From NCBI GenBank assembly GCA_903925015.1, contig CAIYDY010000243.1:1-40485 (forward strand): 40,485 nucleotides of DNA. The letters are read 5' to 3'. A model generated the notes under the pieces. It had not been told where the DNA came from. It searched no databases and saw nothing but the letters and a program-made list of their open reading frames with translations. The stretch is from an uncultured Acidobacteriia bacterium. GTDB lineage: Bacteria > Acidobacteriota > Terriglobia > Bryobacterales > Bryobacteraceae. Below, piece by piece: positions 17,445 through 24,946 of the stretch; the first letter of the stretch is position 1, and every line of letters begins with the position of its first letter. A program made the position numbers and the translations under genes.

Positions 17445-19169
17445 ATGGCTTGGAGACGAAACCCGGCAACGCGGTTATTTTTCTGTAGCGCCATTTTCTG
17501 CAGTCTAATTGTCTCCAATTCCCTTCCCGCCCAGCAGTCCGGTTTCACCGGTTCCCTTCTAGCCCCGGCCGCAGTTCGCGTCCCCCCGCCCGCTTCGCAC
17601 CCTACCATCGCCGAGACCGAAAAGCTCAGCTATCTCAGCCAGCTGGCGAAGAACACGAAGGAGAGCCGTCGCGGAGTTTTTACTGCCAACACCTCGGACC
17701 TCCTGGTGGAGAAGGCCGAGGAGCGGTTCCGTTCCGGACGCAAGGCCTACTCCGAAGGCGACTTCACCCGCGCCCGCATGGAATTCGACGCAGCCATCGA
17801 CGCAATGCTCAAGGCTTCCGAAAATCCCACAGACCGTGCCTTGTACGAGTGCCATCTGGACGATATGGTCGACGCCATACACCGATGCGATTTGGATGGC
17901 CTTGGCGCGGCCGCAGTCGAAACATCGCAACAATTCGACAAGGCGCCCCTTGAGGACATTGTTCAGATGACCTTCCCCGTCGATCCGAGGATCAAGGAGA
18001 AGGTGCAGTCCGAACTGAAAACTACGAGCTCCGCACTGCCCTTGGTGATGAACGATGTCGTCCTTGGCTACATCAATTACTTCAACGGCCGCGGTCGACG
18101 CACAATTGAATATGGTCTGTCGCGGGCGGCCAGGTACCAGCCCATGATCTCGAAGATTTTGGCGGAGGAAGGCGTGCCGCAGGAGTTAATCCACTTGGCA
18201 CAGGCCGAATCTGGATTCATGCCCCGTGCGGTCAGCCGCGCCGCAGCCCAAGGAATGTGGCAATTTGTCAAATTTCGCGGCAACGAATACGGTCTGACAC
18301 AGACCCCCAGTTCCGATCTCCGCTTCGACCCCGAGAAATCCACAAGGGCCGCAGCCCGGCACCTGCACGACCTCTACAACGAATTCCACGACTGGTACCT
18401 TGCGATTGCCGCATACAATTGCGGCCCCGGGAACGTGGAACGCGCAGTGGAACGTACGGGTTACGCCGACTACTGGGAACTCCGTGCCCGCGGTGCCCTC
18501 CCGGCGGAAACCACCAACTATGTCCCGATCATTCTCGCCATGACCATTATGGCCAAGAACGCACCGGAGTACGGCTTGGAGATCCACCCCGAGACCCCGA
18601 TCGAATACGACACCATCAGAACCGCGGCACCTACCAATCTAGCCTTGATAGGCGACCTGACCGACTCCAGTATCCCTGAGTTGCAGCAACTCAATCCCGC
18701 GTTATTGAGGAATGTCGCACCCGGGGATTTCGATGTCCGGGTACCCAAAGGAATGGGCCCGATGGTCGCCGCGAGCTTGGACGTTGTGCCTAGGGAGAGT
18801 TTGGCGTCGGCCCGCATGCACACAGTGGAATCCGGCGAGACGCTCGCGCTGATCGCAAAACGTTTCAACGCCACCCCCAAAGCAATCCTTGCCGCCAACA
18901 AGATCGAAGACCAGGAACCGACCACGGGAGCCAAGCTCATCATTCCGGGTGCCTATAAGGAAGCACTTGTTGCCAAGGCTCAGCCACGAAAAGGCGTCAG
19001 CACCTCCAAAAACACCGTCGCTCGCAGGACCCCGGCCAAGTCTGTATCCAAGACTGTGGCCAAAGGTCCCAGCACGGCTTCTTCCAAGACCTTGGCGTCC
19101 AAAGCTCCCGCCAAGTCGGCAGTCAAGCCTCAGGCACCCAAGTCGTCCGGCACTCTAGCCCGGAAATAA
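17445..19169 (+). CDS. MltD-like membrane-bound lytic murein transglycosylase with LysM domain
   Basis: A 574-residue exported enzyme that cleaves peptidoglycan glycan strands with 1,6-anhydro ring formation. A signal peptide (FFCSAIFCSLIVSNSLPAQQ) is followed by an N-terminal helical, TPR-like region. The SLT domain comes next, with the catalytic Glu in LAQAESGF (about residue 255), then AAAQGMWQF and AIAAYNCGPGNVERAV. One LysM domain for glycan binding follows (HTVESGETLALIAKRFNATP, residues 458-502). The C-terminus is a low-complexity, Lys/Ala/Ser-rich tail of about 60 residues. I chose ATG at 17445, with GAGG 7 bases upstream and the signal peptide following. TTG 17385 and ATG 17391 are in frame but give a long hydrophilic leader. 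Confidence 0.9.
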   Translation: MAWRRNPATRLFFCSAIFCSLIVSNSLPAQQSGFTGSLLAPAAVRVPPPASHPTIAETEKLSYLSQLAKNTKESRRGVFTANTSDLLVEKAEERFRSGRKAYSEGDFTRARMEFDAAIDAMLKASENPTDRALYECHLDDMVDAIHRCDLDGLGAAAVETSQQFDKAPLEDIVQMTFPVDPRIKEKVQSELKTTSSALPLVMNDVVLGYINYFNGRGRRTIEYGLSRAARYQPMISKILAEEGVPQELIHLAQAESGFMPRAVSRAAAQGMWQFVKFRGNEYGLTQTPSSDLRFDPEKSTRAAARHLHDLYNEFHDWYLAIAAYNCGPGNVERAVERTGYADYWELRARGALPAETTNYVPIILAMTIMAKNAPEYGLEIHPETPIEYDTIRTAAPTNLALIGDLTDSSIPELQQLNPALLRNVAPGDFDVRVPKGMGPMVAASLDVVPRESLASARMHTVESGETLALIAKRFNATPKAILAANKIEDQEPTTGAKLIIPGAYKEALVAKAQPRKGVSTSKNTVARRTPAKSVSKTVAKGPSTASSKTLASKAPAKSAVKPQAPKSSGTLARK

Positions 19170-19214
19170 TCCACGAAACTTGCAGCCCCTTTCTGGCTGT
19201 GATATGGTCTCCCT

Positions 19215-20210
19215 ATGTTTGGTTCCAGCGTTGTGGAAGTCGCATTGGGATTGGTTTTTGTCTACCTTTTCCTCAGCTTGGTGTGTACCGCGGTCAACGA
19301 AGCAATCGCACAATTCTTCAACCAACGCGGCAAGAATCTTCTGGAAGCTGTCAAGAATTTACTCAACGACCACGGCTTCAAAGATCTCGCCAGGGACGTC
19401 TACGACCATGGCTTGGTAGGCGCGATCTCCCGGAATGCGGCAAATCCCAACAAGGCCAACGGCTTGCCGTCGTATATGTCTGACCACGTTTTCGCAACAT
19501 CGCTGGTGGATGCGTTGGCCGCCCGCCACCCGCAAGTCCGGGAAGCCGAAGATGCGATGTCCGCAGGTCGCCAATTGCTGGCTGCCCACCCGGATCCCCT
19601 GGGTGAATTGCTAGGCATCGTCAAGCAATTACCGAACGGACACACAAGGGACTCCCTGTTCGCGCTCCTCGACAAAACAAGGCGGCAGAGCGTGATTGCG
19701 GGAACCGCGGCGCAAGAGCAAATCCAAAACTTCCAGAACAACATAGAAATCTGGTTCAACGAAGCAATGGACCGCGCAGGCGGCTGGTACAAGCGCTGGA
19801 CCCAGAAAGTGCTGTTTGCCGTAGCCGCCACATTGGTGATCGCGGGCAACGCGGATACCCTGATGATGGCAAAACGTTTCTTCCGGGACGGAAGTCTGCG
19901 GGCCGCTGTTATTCAGGCGGCCGAGAAGAGCGTTGCCAACGCCCAACAAGCCGGAGCCCAGAAGCAACTGCTGGACCAGGCAAACAGCCTCGACCTCCCC
20001 TTGGGCTGGAATGCCTCCGACAAATCCTCCCTCAACGCTGTGCCGACCCTCGACGACCCATTGGGCATCGCTGGAAAAATCTTCGGCCTTTTCCTAACCA
20101 TCGGGGCGGTTTCACTCGGCGCGCCGTTTTGGTTCGACACCTTGGGCAAGATCGTCAACCTCAGAAGCTCCGGAGCACCCCCGGTACCGGACAAGCCCAA
20201 GATCCCCTAG
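19215..20210 (+). CDS. uncharacterised membrane protein
   Basis: A 331-residue protein that I do not recognise as a named family with known function. An N-terminal membrane helix (VVEVALGLVFVYLFLSLVCT) runs straight into an amphipathic segment (AVNEAIAQFFNQRGKNLLEA). A mostly soluble helical part follows to about residue 200. Then come a second hydrophobic stretch (LFAVAATLVIAGNADTLMM), a Gln/Ala-rich segment, and a third near the end (IFGLFLTIGAVSLGAPFWFD) before a conserved-looking LGKIVNLRSSG and a Pro-rich tail. The start ATG lies 45 bases after the lytic transglycosylase stop, same strand, so co-transcription is possible. No enzymatic residues are evident. The ends look more conserved than the middle, which suggests a membrane scaffold or pore; that is a guess. 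Confidence 0.75.
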   Translation: MFGSSVVEVALGLVFVYLFLSLVCTAVNEAIAQFFNQRGKNLLEAVKNLLNDHGFKDLARDVYDHGLVGAISRNAANPNKANGLPSYMSDHVFATSLVDALAARHPQVREAEDAMSAGRQLLAAHPDPLGELLGIVKQLPNGHTRDSLFALLDKTRRQSVIAGTAAQEQIQNFQNNIEIWFNEAMDRAGGWYKRWTQKVLFAVAATLVIAGNADTLMMAKRFFRDGSLRAAVIQAAEKSVANAQQAGAQKQLLDQANSLDLPLGWNASDKSSLNAVPTLDDPLGIAGKIFGLFLTIGAVSLGAPFWFDTLGKIVNLRSSGAPPVPDKPKIP

Positions 20211-20215
20211 CTGCG

Positions 20216-21157
20216 CTAGTCCTGGCCCGAGCCTTTCACAATCCGAATGCTCCCGTTACTGGTCGCAAGGTCCAGCATGGGACCACCGCCACCAATCACG
20301 CCCGCCAAGTGGTTGCGCTGTCTCTCCTCGTCGCCCCGCGGAGAACCCGCCACATCGAAATCCGACGACACACGCGAGTTCGAGGTGTCAGCGGTCACCC
20401 TCGCGCCCGACCCCTGGGGCAGGTGCACCGTTATCGAGCTATTTTTGGTTTCTGCCCGGACATCGGCCTTCGGCTGGGCCGCAAACCCAACATCAATCGA
20501 TCCGTTGGAAGTATTCAGGCGGACAGACGAGGATCCGTCCAGACTGGCCTTGATGGAACTATTCGAAGTCTCAGCGTCAACCCGCTTGGTAACCCGTTCG
20601 ATCGAAATTCGCCCGTTCGACGTCTTGAGCTGGACCTCGCCGCTGATTCCGTCCACATCAATGGAGGAATTGGACGTCCTCGCATCCACATCGCTGGACA
20701 CGTTCTCCACCTTCACAGAGCCGTTCGAGCTCCGCAGATGTGTCGCCGCCGCCACATCCCGGACATGCACCGATGCATTCGAAGTCTCTGCACGATCCAC
20801 CAAGGCAGACTTCGGAACTCTCAACATAAAACGAACGCCCGTGCCACCCATCTGGACACTGGGCTTCACAGCACGGATCTGAAGGGAGGTGGCTGATTTC
20901 TGGATGTCAATCTTCAAAGAATCCAAGAGCGATTCCGAAGAGGCGGACTTGGTGCCGGACACCTCGGCGTCCGTCCGGTCCCAACCAATGATTTCCACGG
21001 AGCCGTTATGGCTTTCCACGGAGATCCTCGCCGCGGCTCCCAAGGGAAACACATGGTGGAAATCCTCTTTGAAGCGATCCGAGGAGCCCCCGATATCTAC
21101 ATGGACACATCCGCCCAAAACAAGGGCTGCGCTAACAAGCAACAAGCGAGACAACAC
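20216..21157 (-). CDS. DUF4097-type lipoprotein with tandem beta-strand repeats
   Basis: A 313-residue predicted lipoprotein. The signal ends in the lipobox LGGC (residues about 14-17), so Cys would be lipidated. From about residue 45 it is built of short repeats of 17-25 residues, each carrying a (S/T)(S/K)N-x-(S/R)-(I/V) turn: ESHNGSVEI, RSSNGSVKV, RTSNSSIDV, KTSNGRISI, ETSNSSIKA, NTSNGSIDV, ETKNSSITV, ATSNGSIRI. This is the DUF4097/adhesin-like beta-solenoid pattern. It starts with GTG at 21157, with GGAGG 11 bases upstream. It converges on the membrane protein gene; the two stop codons lie in a 13-base hairpin-forming CTAG repeat (20207-20219). Function unknown; a surface or envelope-stress role is conceivable. 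Confidence 0.82.
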   Translation of the reverse strand: MLSRLLLVSAALVLGGCVHVDIGGSSDRFKEDFHHVFPLGAAARISVESHNGSVEIIGWDRTDAEVSGTKSASSESLLDSLKIDIQKSATSLQIRAVKPSVQMGGTGVRFMLRVPKSALVDRAETSNASVHVRDVAAATHLRSSNGSVKVENVSSDVDARTSNSSIDVDGISGEVQLKTSNGRISIERVTKRVDAETSNSSIKASLDGSSSVRLNTSNGSIDVGFAAQPKADVRAETKNSSITVHLPQGSGARVTADTSNSRVSSDFDVAGSPRGDEERQRNHLAGVIGGGGPMLDLATSNGSIRIVKGSGQD

Positions 21158-21241
21158 GAATTTACGATCCTCCGAATCCGTTATTACGCACCACGGATGC
21201 CTTCAGTTCAAGTAAATTTTGCAGCCCCGGGCGCAACACAT

Positions 21242-21640
21242 CTAACGATACTCGTCCGTCCACAAACCGGCCTTGATCCGTCGGCGCACCTGAGGGGAAT
21301 TGGGCTGGATATCGCCAACCGGAGCGGCATCCAGAACCAGCAAATTGGCAGGCTGTCCTGGCATCAGGGTGTAGCCGGGCTCCGGAACAATCCACTGCCC
21401 TGTAGCGTCGGAGCGTGCCGAATCCTGCGGAATTGGAACGTCCCGTCGCTCGCCAACGGCACGAATCTTCCCGCCGACCATCACGATCACCGAATCCTCA
21501 ATCGAACGGACCCCGGGGGCCGGTACAGCCCGCGCACCCATCACCACTTGAATCTTGGGATTGGTGCCGTTCGTGGTCGTGCGCCGTCCGCACGAAAACA
21601 ATACACCCACCAGTAAAAGAAACATCACGCGAAATGACAT
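21242..21640 (-). CDS. small lipoprotein: amidohydrolase lacking its catalytic barrel
   Basis: A 132-residue protein with a lipoprotein-type signal (MFLLLVGVLFSCG). The mature part begins like the beta-sandwich of metal-dependent amidohydrolases/imidazolonepropionase relatives (ARAVPAPGVRSIEDSVIVMV, then GGKIRAVGE), up to QWIVPEPG. In the family this point leads into the TIM barrel with its HxH metal site. Here it jumps directly to the family's C-terminal sandwich strand (TLMPGQPANLLVLDAAPVGD, then RRIKAGLWTDEY). About 300 residues including all metal ligands are missing in frame, with the join near 21365-21385. It is either a deletion relic or a protein reduced to the sandwich domain. ATG 21640 is chosen because longer starts would overlap the divergent ligase gene. 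Confidence 0.65.
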   Translation of the reverse strand: MSFRVMFLLLVGVLFSCGRRTTTNGTNPKIQVVMGARAVPAPGVRSIEDSVIVMVGGKIRAVGERRDVPIPQDSARSDATGQWIVPEPGYTLMPGQPANLLVLDAAPVGDIQPNSPQVRRRIKAGLWTDEYR

Positions 21641-21693
21641 GGCCAAGAAGCAGTATCCCATGCCGCATGGCTCCTGTACCATGAAGAATTCAC

Positions 21694-23103
21694 ATGAATC
21701 TAGTCCATCTTTTCGATTCATCACTCATCGGTCGCCGCGATGCAGTCGCACTGGAATACAGGAACGACACATTCACTTTCGGTGAATTGGAGGCGCGCAG
21801 CAACCGCCTCGCGCGCGAATTATCGAGTCGCGGGCTCGGGCGCGGCGACCGCCTGTGCGTGTACCTCGCGAATTCCGTCGAAATGATCGATCTGTATTTG
21901 GCCTGCGTGAAGCTGGGAATCATCTTCGTCCCGATCAATATCCTGTACCGGGACCGCGAAATTTCCCATATCCTGACTGATGCCGACCCCATGGCTTTGG
22001 TATCGGCCACCGAGGTCGTTTCGCCCGTGCCTGTGTGGTCCCCCGAGGAACTGACGACCGCCGCGAGCGCGCAAGACCATGCCCGACCGGCACTTCACGC
22101 CATCGATGGCGATGACCCCGCGGGCATCATCTACACATCCGGCACAACAGGCACCTCAAAAGGCGCGGTTCTCAGCCACAACAACTTCGCCGCCAACGCG
22201 GTGAATCTGGTCACCTGCTGGGAAATCCAGGCCGCCGACCGCTTCCTGCTCGCACTCCCGCTCTTCCACGTCCACGGACTCGGCAACGGCCTCCACTGCT
22301 GGCTCATGTCCGGCTGCCGCACACGGCTCTTGGAGCGATTCGAGCACCAGACCGCAGCCGCGACCTTCCTCGATTTCCGCCCGACGCTGTTTTTCGGCGT
22401 CCCGACCGTCTATGTCCGCCTCCTCGGTTTCGACCCCGCGATAGCACGGGAAATCGGCGGGTTCATGCGGTTGTTCGTGTCGGGCTCGGCCCCGCTCCCA
22501 CCCCAAGTGCACCAGGACTTCCTAGCGCTCTTCGGCCACACCATCCTGGAGCGCTATGGGATGAGCGAAACACTGATGAATATCGGCAATCCCTACCACG
22601 GCGAACGGCGGCCGGGTACTGTTGGATTCCCCTTCCCGGGCATTTCCGCCCGGATCGTCGACGGTGAGGTGCAGCTGAAAGGACCGAATGTGTTCACCGG
22701 CTATTGGAGACGCCCCGAAGCCACCCGCGACGCATTCATCGATGGATGGTTCCGGACCGGCGACGTCGCCACGGTGTCGGACGACGGTTACTACACGCTC
22801 TGCGGGCGCAAGAGCGATCTGATCATTTCCGGCGGCTTCAATATCTATCCCAGGGAGATCGAGGAATTCCTGCAGGAGCACCCGGCCATCACGGAAGCCG
22901 CCGTGGCCGCGCGCCAGGACAAGATGCGGGGAGAGGTTCCGGTGGCCTTCATCGTCACTGCAGAGCCGCTGGACTTGGCCGAACTGGAGCAGCTATGCCG
23001 CGAGAAACTGGCATCGTTCAAAGTGCCCCGCGCTTTCGTGGTACTCGAAAAGCTCCCGCGCAATGCGCTGGGCAAGGTCCAAAAGCACCTCCTGCCCGCG
23101 TAA
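21694..23103 (+). CDS. acyl-CoA synthetase, malonyl-CoA synthetase (MatB/ACSF3)-like
   Basis: A 469-residue AMP-forming ligase that makes an acyl-CoA via an acyl-adenylate. Adenylation motifs are all present: IIYTSGTTGTSKGA (P-loop), LPLFHVHGL, RLFVSGSAPLP, ERYGMSETLMNIGNPYHG, DGWFRTGDVA, GRKSDLIISGGFNIYPREIE and the C-terminal catalytic Lys in PRNALGKVQKHLL. The short length and the GMSETLMNIGNPY and GTVGFPFPGISARI regions match malonyl-CoA synthetases (MatB; compare GMTETNMNTSNPY) better than long-chain ligases. Neither malonyl-CoA decarboxylase nor a dicarboxylate transporter is adjacent. The ATG at 21694 lies 53 bases from the divergent lipoprotein start. Enzyme class is secure; malonate as the substrate is likely. 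Confidence 0.88.
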   Translation: MNLVHLFDSSLIGRRDAVALEYRNDTFTFGELEARSNRLARELSSRGLGRGDRLCVYLANSVEMIDLYLACVKLGIIFVPINILYRDREISHILTDADPMALVSATEVVSPVPVWSPEELTTAASAQDHARPALHAIDGDDPAGIIYTSGTTGTSKGAVLSHNNFAANAVNLVTCWEIQAADRFLLALPLFHVHGLGNGLHCWLMSGCRTRLLERFEHQTAAATFLDFRPTLFFGVPTVYVRLLGFDPAIAREIGGFMRLFVSGSAPLPPQVHQDFLALFGHTILERYGMSETLMNIGNPYHGERRPGTVGFPFPGISARIVDGEVQLKGPNVFTGYWRRPEATRDAFIDGWFRTGDVATVSDDGYYTLCGRKSDLIISGGFNIYPREIEEFLQEHPAITEAAVAARQDKMRGEVPVAFIVTAEPLDLAELEQLCREKLASFKVPRAFVVLEKLPRNALGKVQKHLLPA

Positions 23104-23153
23104 AAGTAAAAAGCCGGGGCCCGGCGGATTCTCCGCTCCGTGGGCCCCGGCTT
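23102..23153 (-). terminator. intrinsic terminator of the PEP-CTERM gene
   Basis: A perfect 12-bp stem, AAGCCGGGGCCC (23111-23122) with GGGCCCCGGCTT (23142-23153). The loop holds a further GCGGA/TCCGC pairing. Read on the minus strand the stem is followed by TTTTTACTTTTA, so it works best for the minus-strand PEP-CTERM gene that ends at 23196. On the plus strand, just after the ligase stop, the hairpin has no U-tract and would be weaker. Confidence 0.8.
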
Positions 23154-23195
23154 GCCTGATTCGTGGGAAACTTCGCTCCCATCGACCACAGACTC

Positions 23196-24194
23196 TTAGT
23201 TTGCAACCGTCGCGAATCGCCGCCGGCCCAAGGCGCACAAGCATCCGGCACCGAGGAGTAGGAGACCCGTCGAGGGTTCGGGCGTTGCAGCACCGGTATC
23301 CAGCACCGCCACCGAGAAAGCCTGCAGGCCGCTGTTGGACAGATCGAAGTTGGTCAGCGTGCCGTTGGCTGTGATCTTGTAGAGCGAGCCATAGCCCTGC
23401 GCCAGCCAAATGTTGTCATTGCCGTCGATTGCGAAGCTGTTCGGATCCTGGCTGCGTCCGCCACCGAGGGTCCCCGGCAATCCGCTCTTGAAAACGCCCA
23501 AGTAGCTGCCTGTTGAGTTCCATTCGACCAAGTTGTTTCCACTCAGGCCGAAAAGATTTCCGTGGCTGTCGAAGGCCAGTTGCGAAACCCCAACACCCGA
23601 GTAGGCTGCGAACTGCCCCGCGTCCGCACCGCCGGTGGTGTACTTTTCAATGACTCCCGTGGAGAACGGCTGGGTATACAAGTAACCGTCGGGACCGATG
23701 GTAAGCCCATTGCTGCCGGTACTGGTGATCAGTCCTCCAGATCCATCGGGAGCAATCTTGGCAATCTTGGACGTGTTGACCTGCTTCACGTAGGCGTTAC
23801 CGAAGGAGTCCTCTACGCTCTGGCACTGGTCGCAGTCCGAGACCGGCTGTGCGTATTGCTGGGACACGCCCGTGGTGCTGTACCGGTTGATACCGGCGTA
23901 GGCATCGGTCTCCCAGAGGTAAGGCACCGTCGCACCTGCAGGACCCTGCACCAACCAGTTCGAATTCCGCAAACTGCTCGTCAGCAGCGTCCGGCTGGAG
24001 GCGACGAAGTTTCCGTTGCTGTCGGGTGCGTACGAATAGGTGGCGATACCACCATGCACGCTGTCAATTGCGTTGACGAGCAGAATCTGACCGGCGTTGG
24101 CGGCGGTCGCGGTGCCGAGCAGCGCCAACAGCGCAGCAAGCGGCAGGGTCTGGCGGGAAGCGGATTGGGTCTTGCCTTGTTCGTTGGTCGTCAT
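23196..24194 (-). CDS. PEP-CTERM sorting domain protein with NHL/propeller-like repeats
   Basis: A 332-residue exported protein. A signal peptide (LPLAALLALLGTATAANA) is followed by a beta-propeller-like body with repeats such as SFGNAYVKQV, GLTIGPDGYLYTQP, QLAFDSHGNLFGLS and SFAIDGNDNIWLAQGYG, typical of NHL/streptogramin-lyase-like blades. The C-terminus has the PEP-CTERM signal: TPEPSTGLLLLGAGCLCALG, then an Arg cluster. In such bacteria exosortase processes this tail at the inner membrane; no exosortase is in the window. An AAAGGA sits 8 bases before the ATG, and a strong terminator follows the gene, so it is probably monocistronic. What the propeller binds is unknown. Confidence 0.9.
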   Translation of the reverse strand: MTTNEQGKTQSASRQTLPLAALLALLGTATAANAGQILLVNAIDSVHGGIATYSYAPDSNGNFVASSRTLLTSSLRNSNWLVQGPAGATVPYLWETDAYAGINRYSTTGVSQQYAQPVSDCDQCQSVEDSFGNAYVKQVNTSKIAKIAPDGSGGLITSTGSNGLTIGPDGYLYTQPFSTGVIEKYTTGGADAGQFAAYSGVGVSQLAFDSHGNLFGLSGNNLVEWNSTGSYLGVFKSGLPGTLGGGRSQDPNSFAIDGNDNIWLAQGYGSLYKITANGTLTNFDLSNSGLQAFSVAVLDTGAATPEPSTGLLLLGAGCLCALGRRRFATVAN

Positions 24195-24370
24195 GGTGAT
24201 TTCCTTTGTTAGATCGTGGAGCTGAATTTTCGGGGCCCGTTTCCGTCTCGCGGCTCACTTGCTCCCTGATTAGGAAACACGGTGGGAACCCCGAATCGGA
24301 CAACGAAGCCAAAAGTTTTTTGGGGTCCTTCAAATATTCCGTGGGCAGGGCATAAAATTGTGGGTACGGC

Positions 24371-24946
24371 ATGGAAGACGACACAGGCGAAGTCACAAGA
24401 CATCTGAAAGCTTGGACGGGGGGGGACGAGGATGCCCTGAACCGGATGATGCCCCTCGTCTATCAGGAACTGCACAAGATCGCCCGGCGTGTCTGGCGCG
24501 GCCAGGATCCGGACCATACCCTCCAGCCCACCGCACTGATCCACGAAGCGTACGTGAAGCTGGCCGGGGCCGGAATGGAATTCCAAGACCGGAATCATTT
24601 CTACGCCGTCGCGGCAGTTGCCATGCGGCAGATTTTGGTCAACCACGCGAGGTCGAATATGGCGGGTAAACGCGGCGGCGGGCAAGTGAAAGTGTCGCTC
24701 GATGATGTCCAGGCGTCGGTCCAGAAAGAATCGGAGGAAGTACTCGTGGTCCACGAATCCCTGGAGCGGCTGGAAAAATTAGATCCGCGCAAGTGCCGCG
24801 TCGTCGAATTCATATACTTCGGGGGTTTTGGGATGGAGGAAACGGGTGCGGCGCTGGGGATCTCCCCGCGCACAGTCACCCGTGAGTGGACCGCCGCCCG
24901 CGCATGGATGGCGAAGGATATTGGTTTCAGGCAGCTAAGTGCATGA
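24371..24946 (+). CDS. ECF-type RNA polymerase sigma factor (ECF_sigma/Sig-70_X6 group)
   Basis: A 191-residue extracytoplasmic-function sigma factor. Region 2 is seen in ALNRMMPLVYQELHKIARRV and TALIHEAYVKLAG, followed by the RNHFYAVAAVAMRQILVNHA stretch characteristic of the PF07638 group common in Acidobacteria and Planctomycetes. Region 4 is the helix-turn-helix in VVEFIYFGGFGMEETGAALG, then ISPRTVTREWTAARAWM. It ends in an ATGA overlap with the Ser/Thr kinase gene, so the pair is translationally coupled. No anti-sigma factor is adjacent. In this group a neighbouring kinase is thought to take that regulatory place; that is inference here. Confidence 0.92.
   Translation: MEDDTGEVTRHLKAWTGGDEDALNRMMPLVYQELHKIARRVWRGQDPDHTLQPTALIHEAYVKLAGAGMEFQDRNHFYAVAAVAMRQILVNHARSNMAGKRGGGQVKVSLDDVQASVQKESEEVLVVHESLERLEKLDPRKCRVVEFIYFGGFGMEETGAALGISPRTVTREWTAARAWMAKDIGFRQLSA

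Noticed and set aside
24195-24370. A sigma-70-like TTCAAA and TAAAAT pair with an 18-base spacer upstream of the ECF sigma gene
   Set aside because: Weak match to consensus and not distinguishable from chance without transcription start data.
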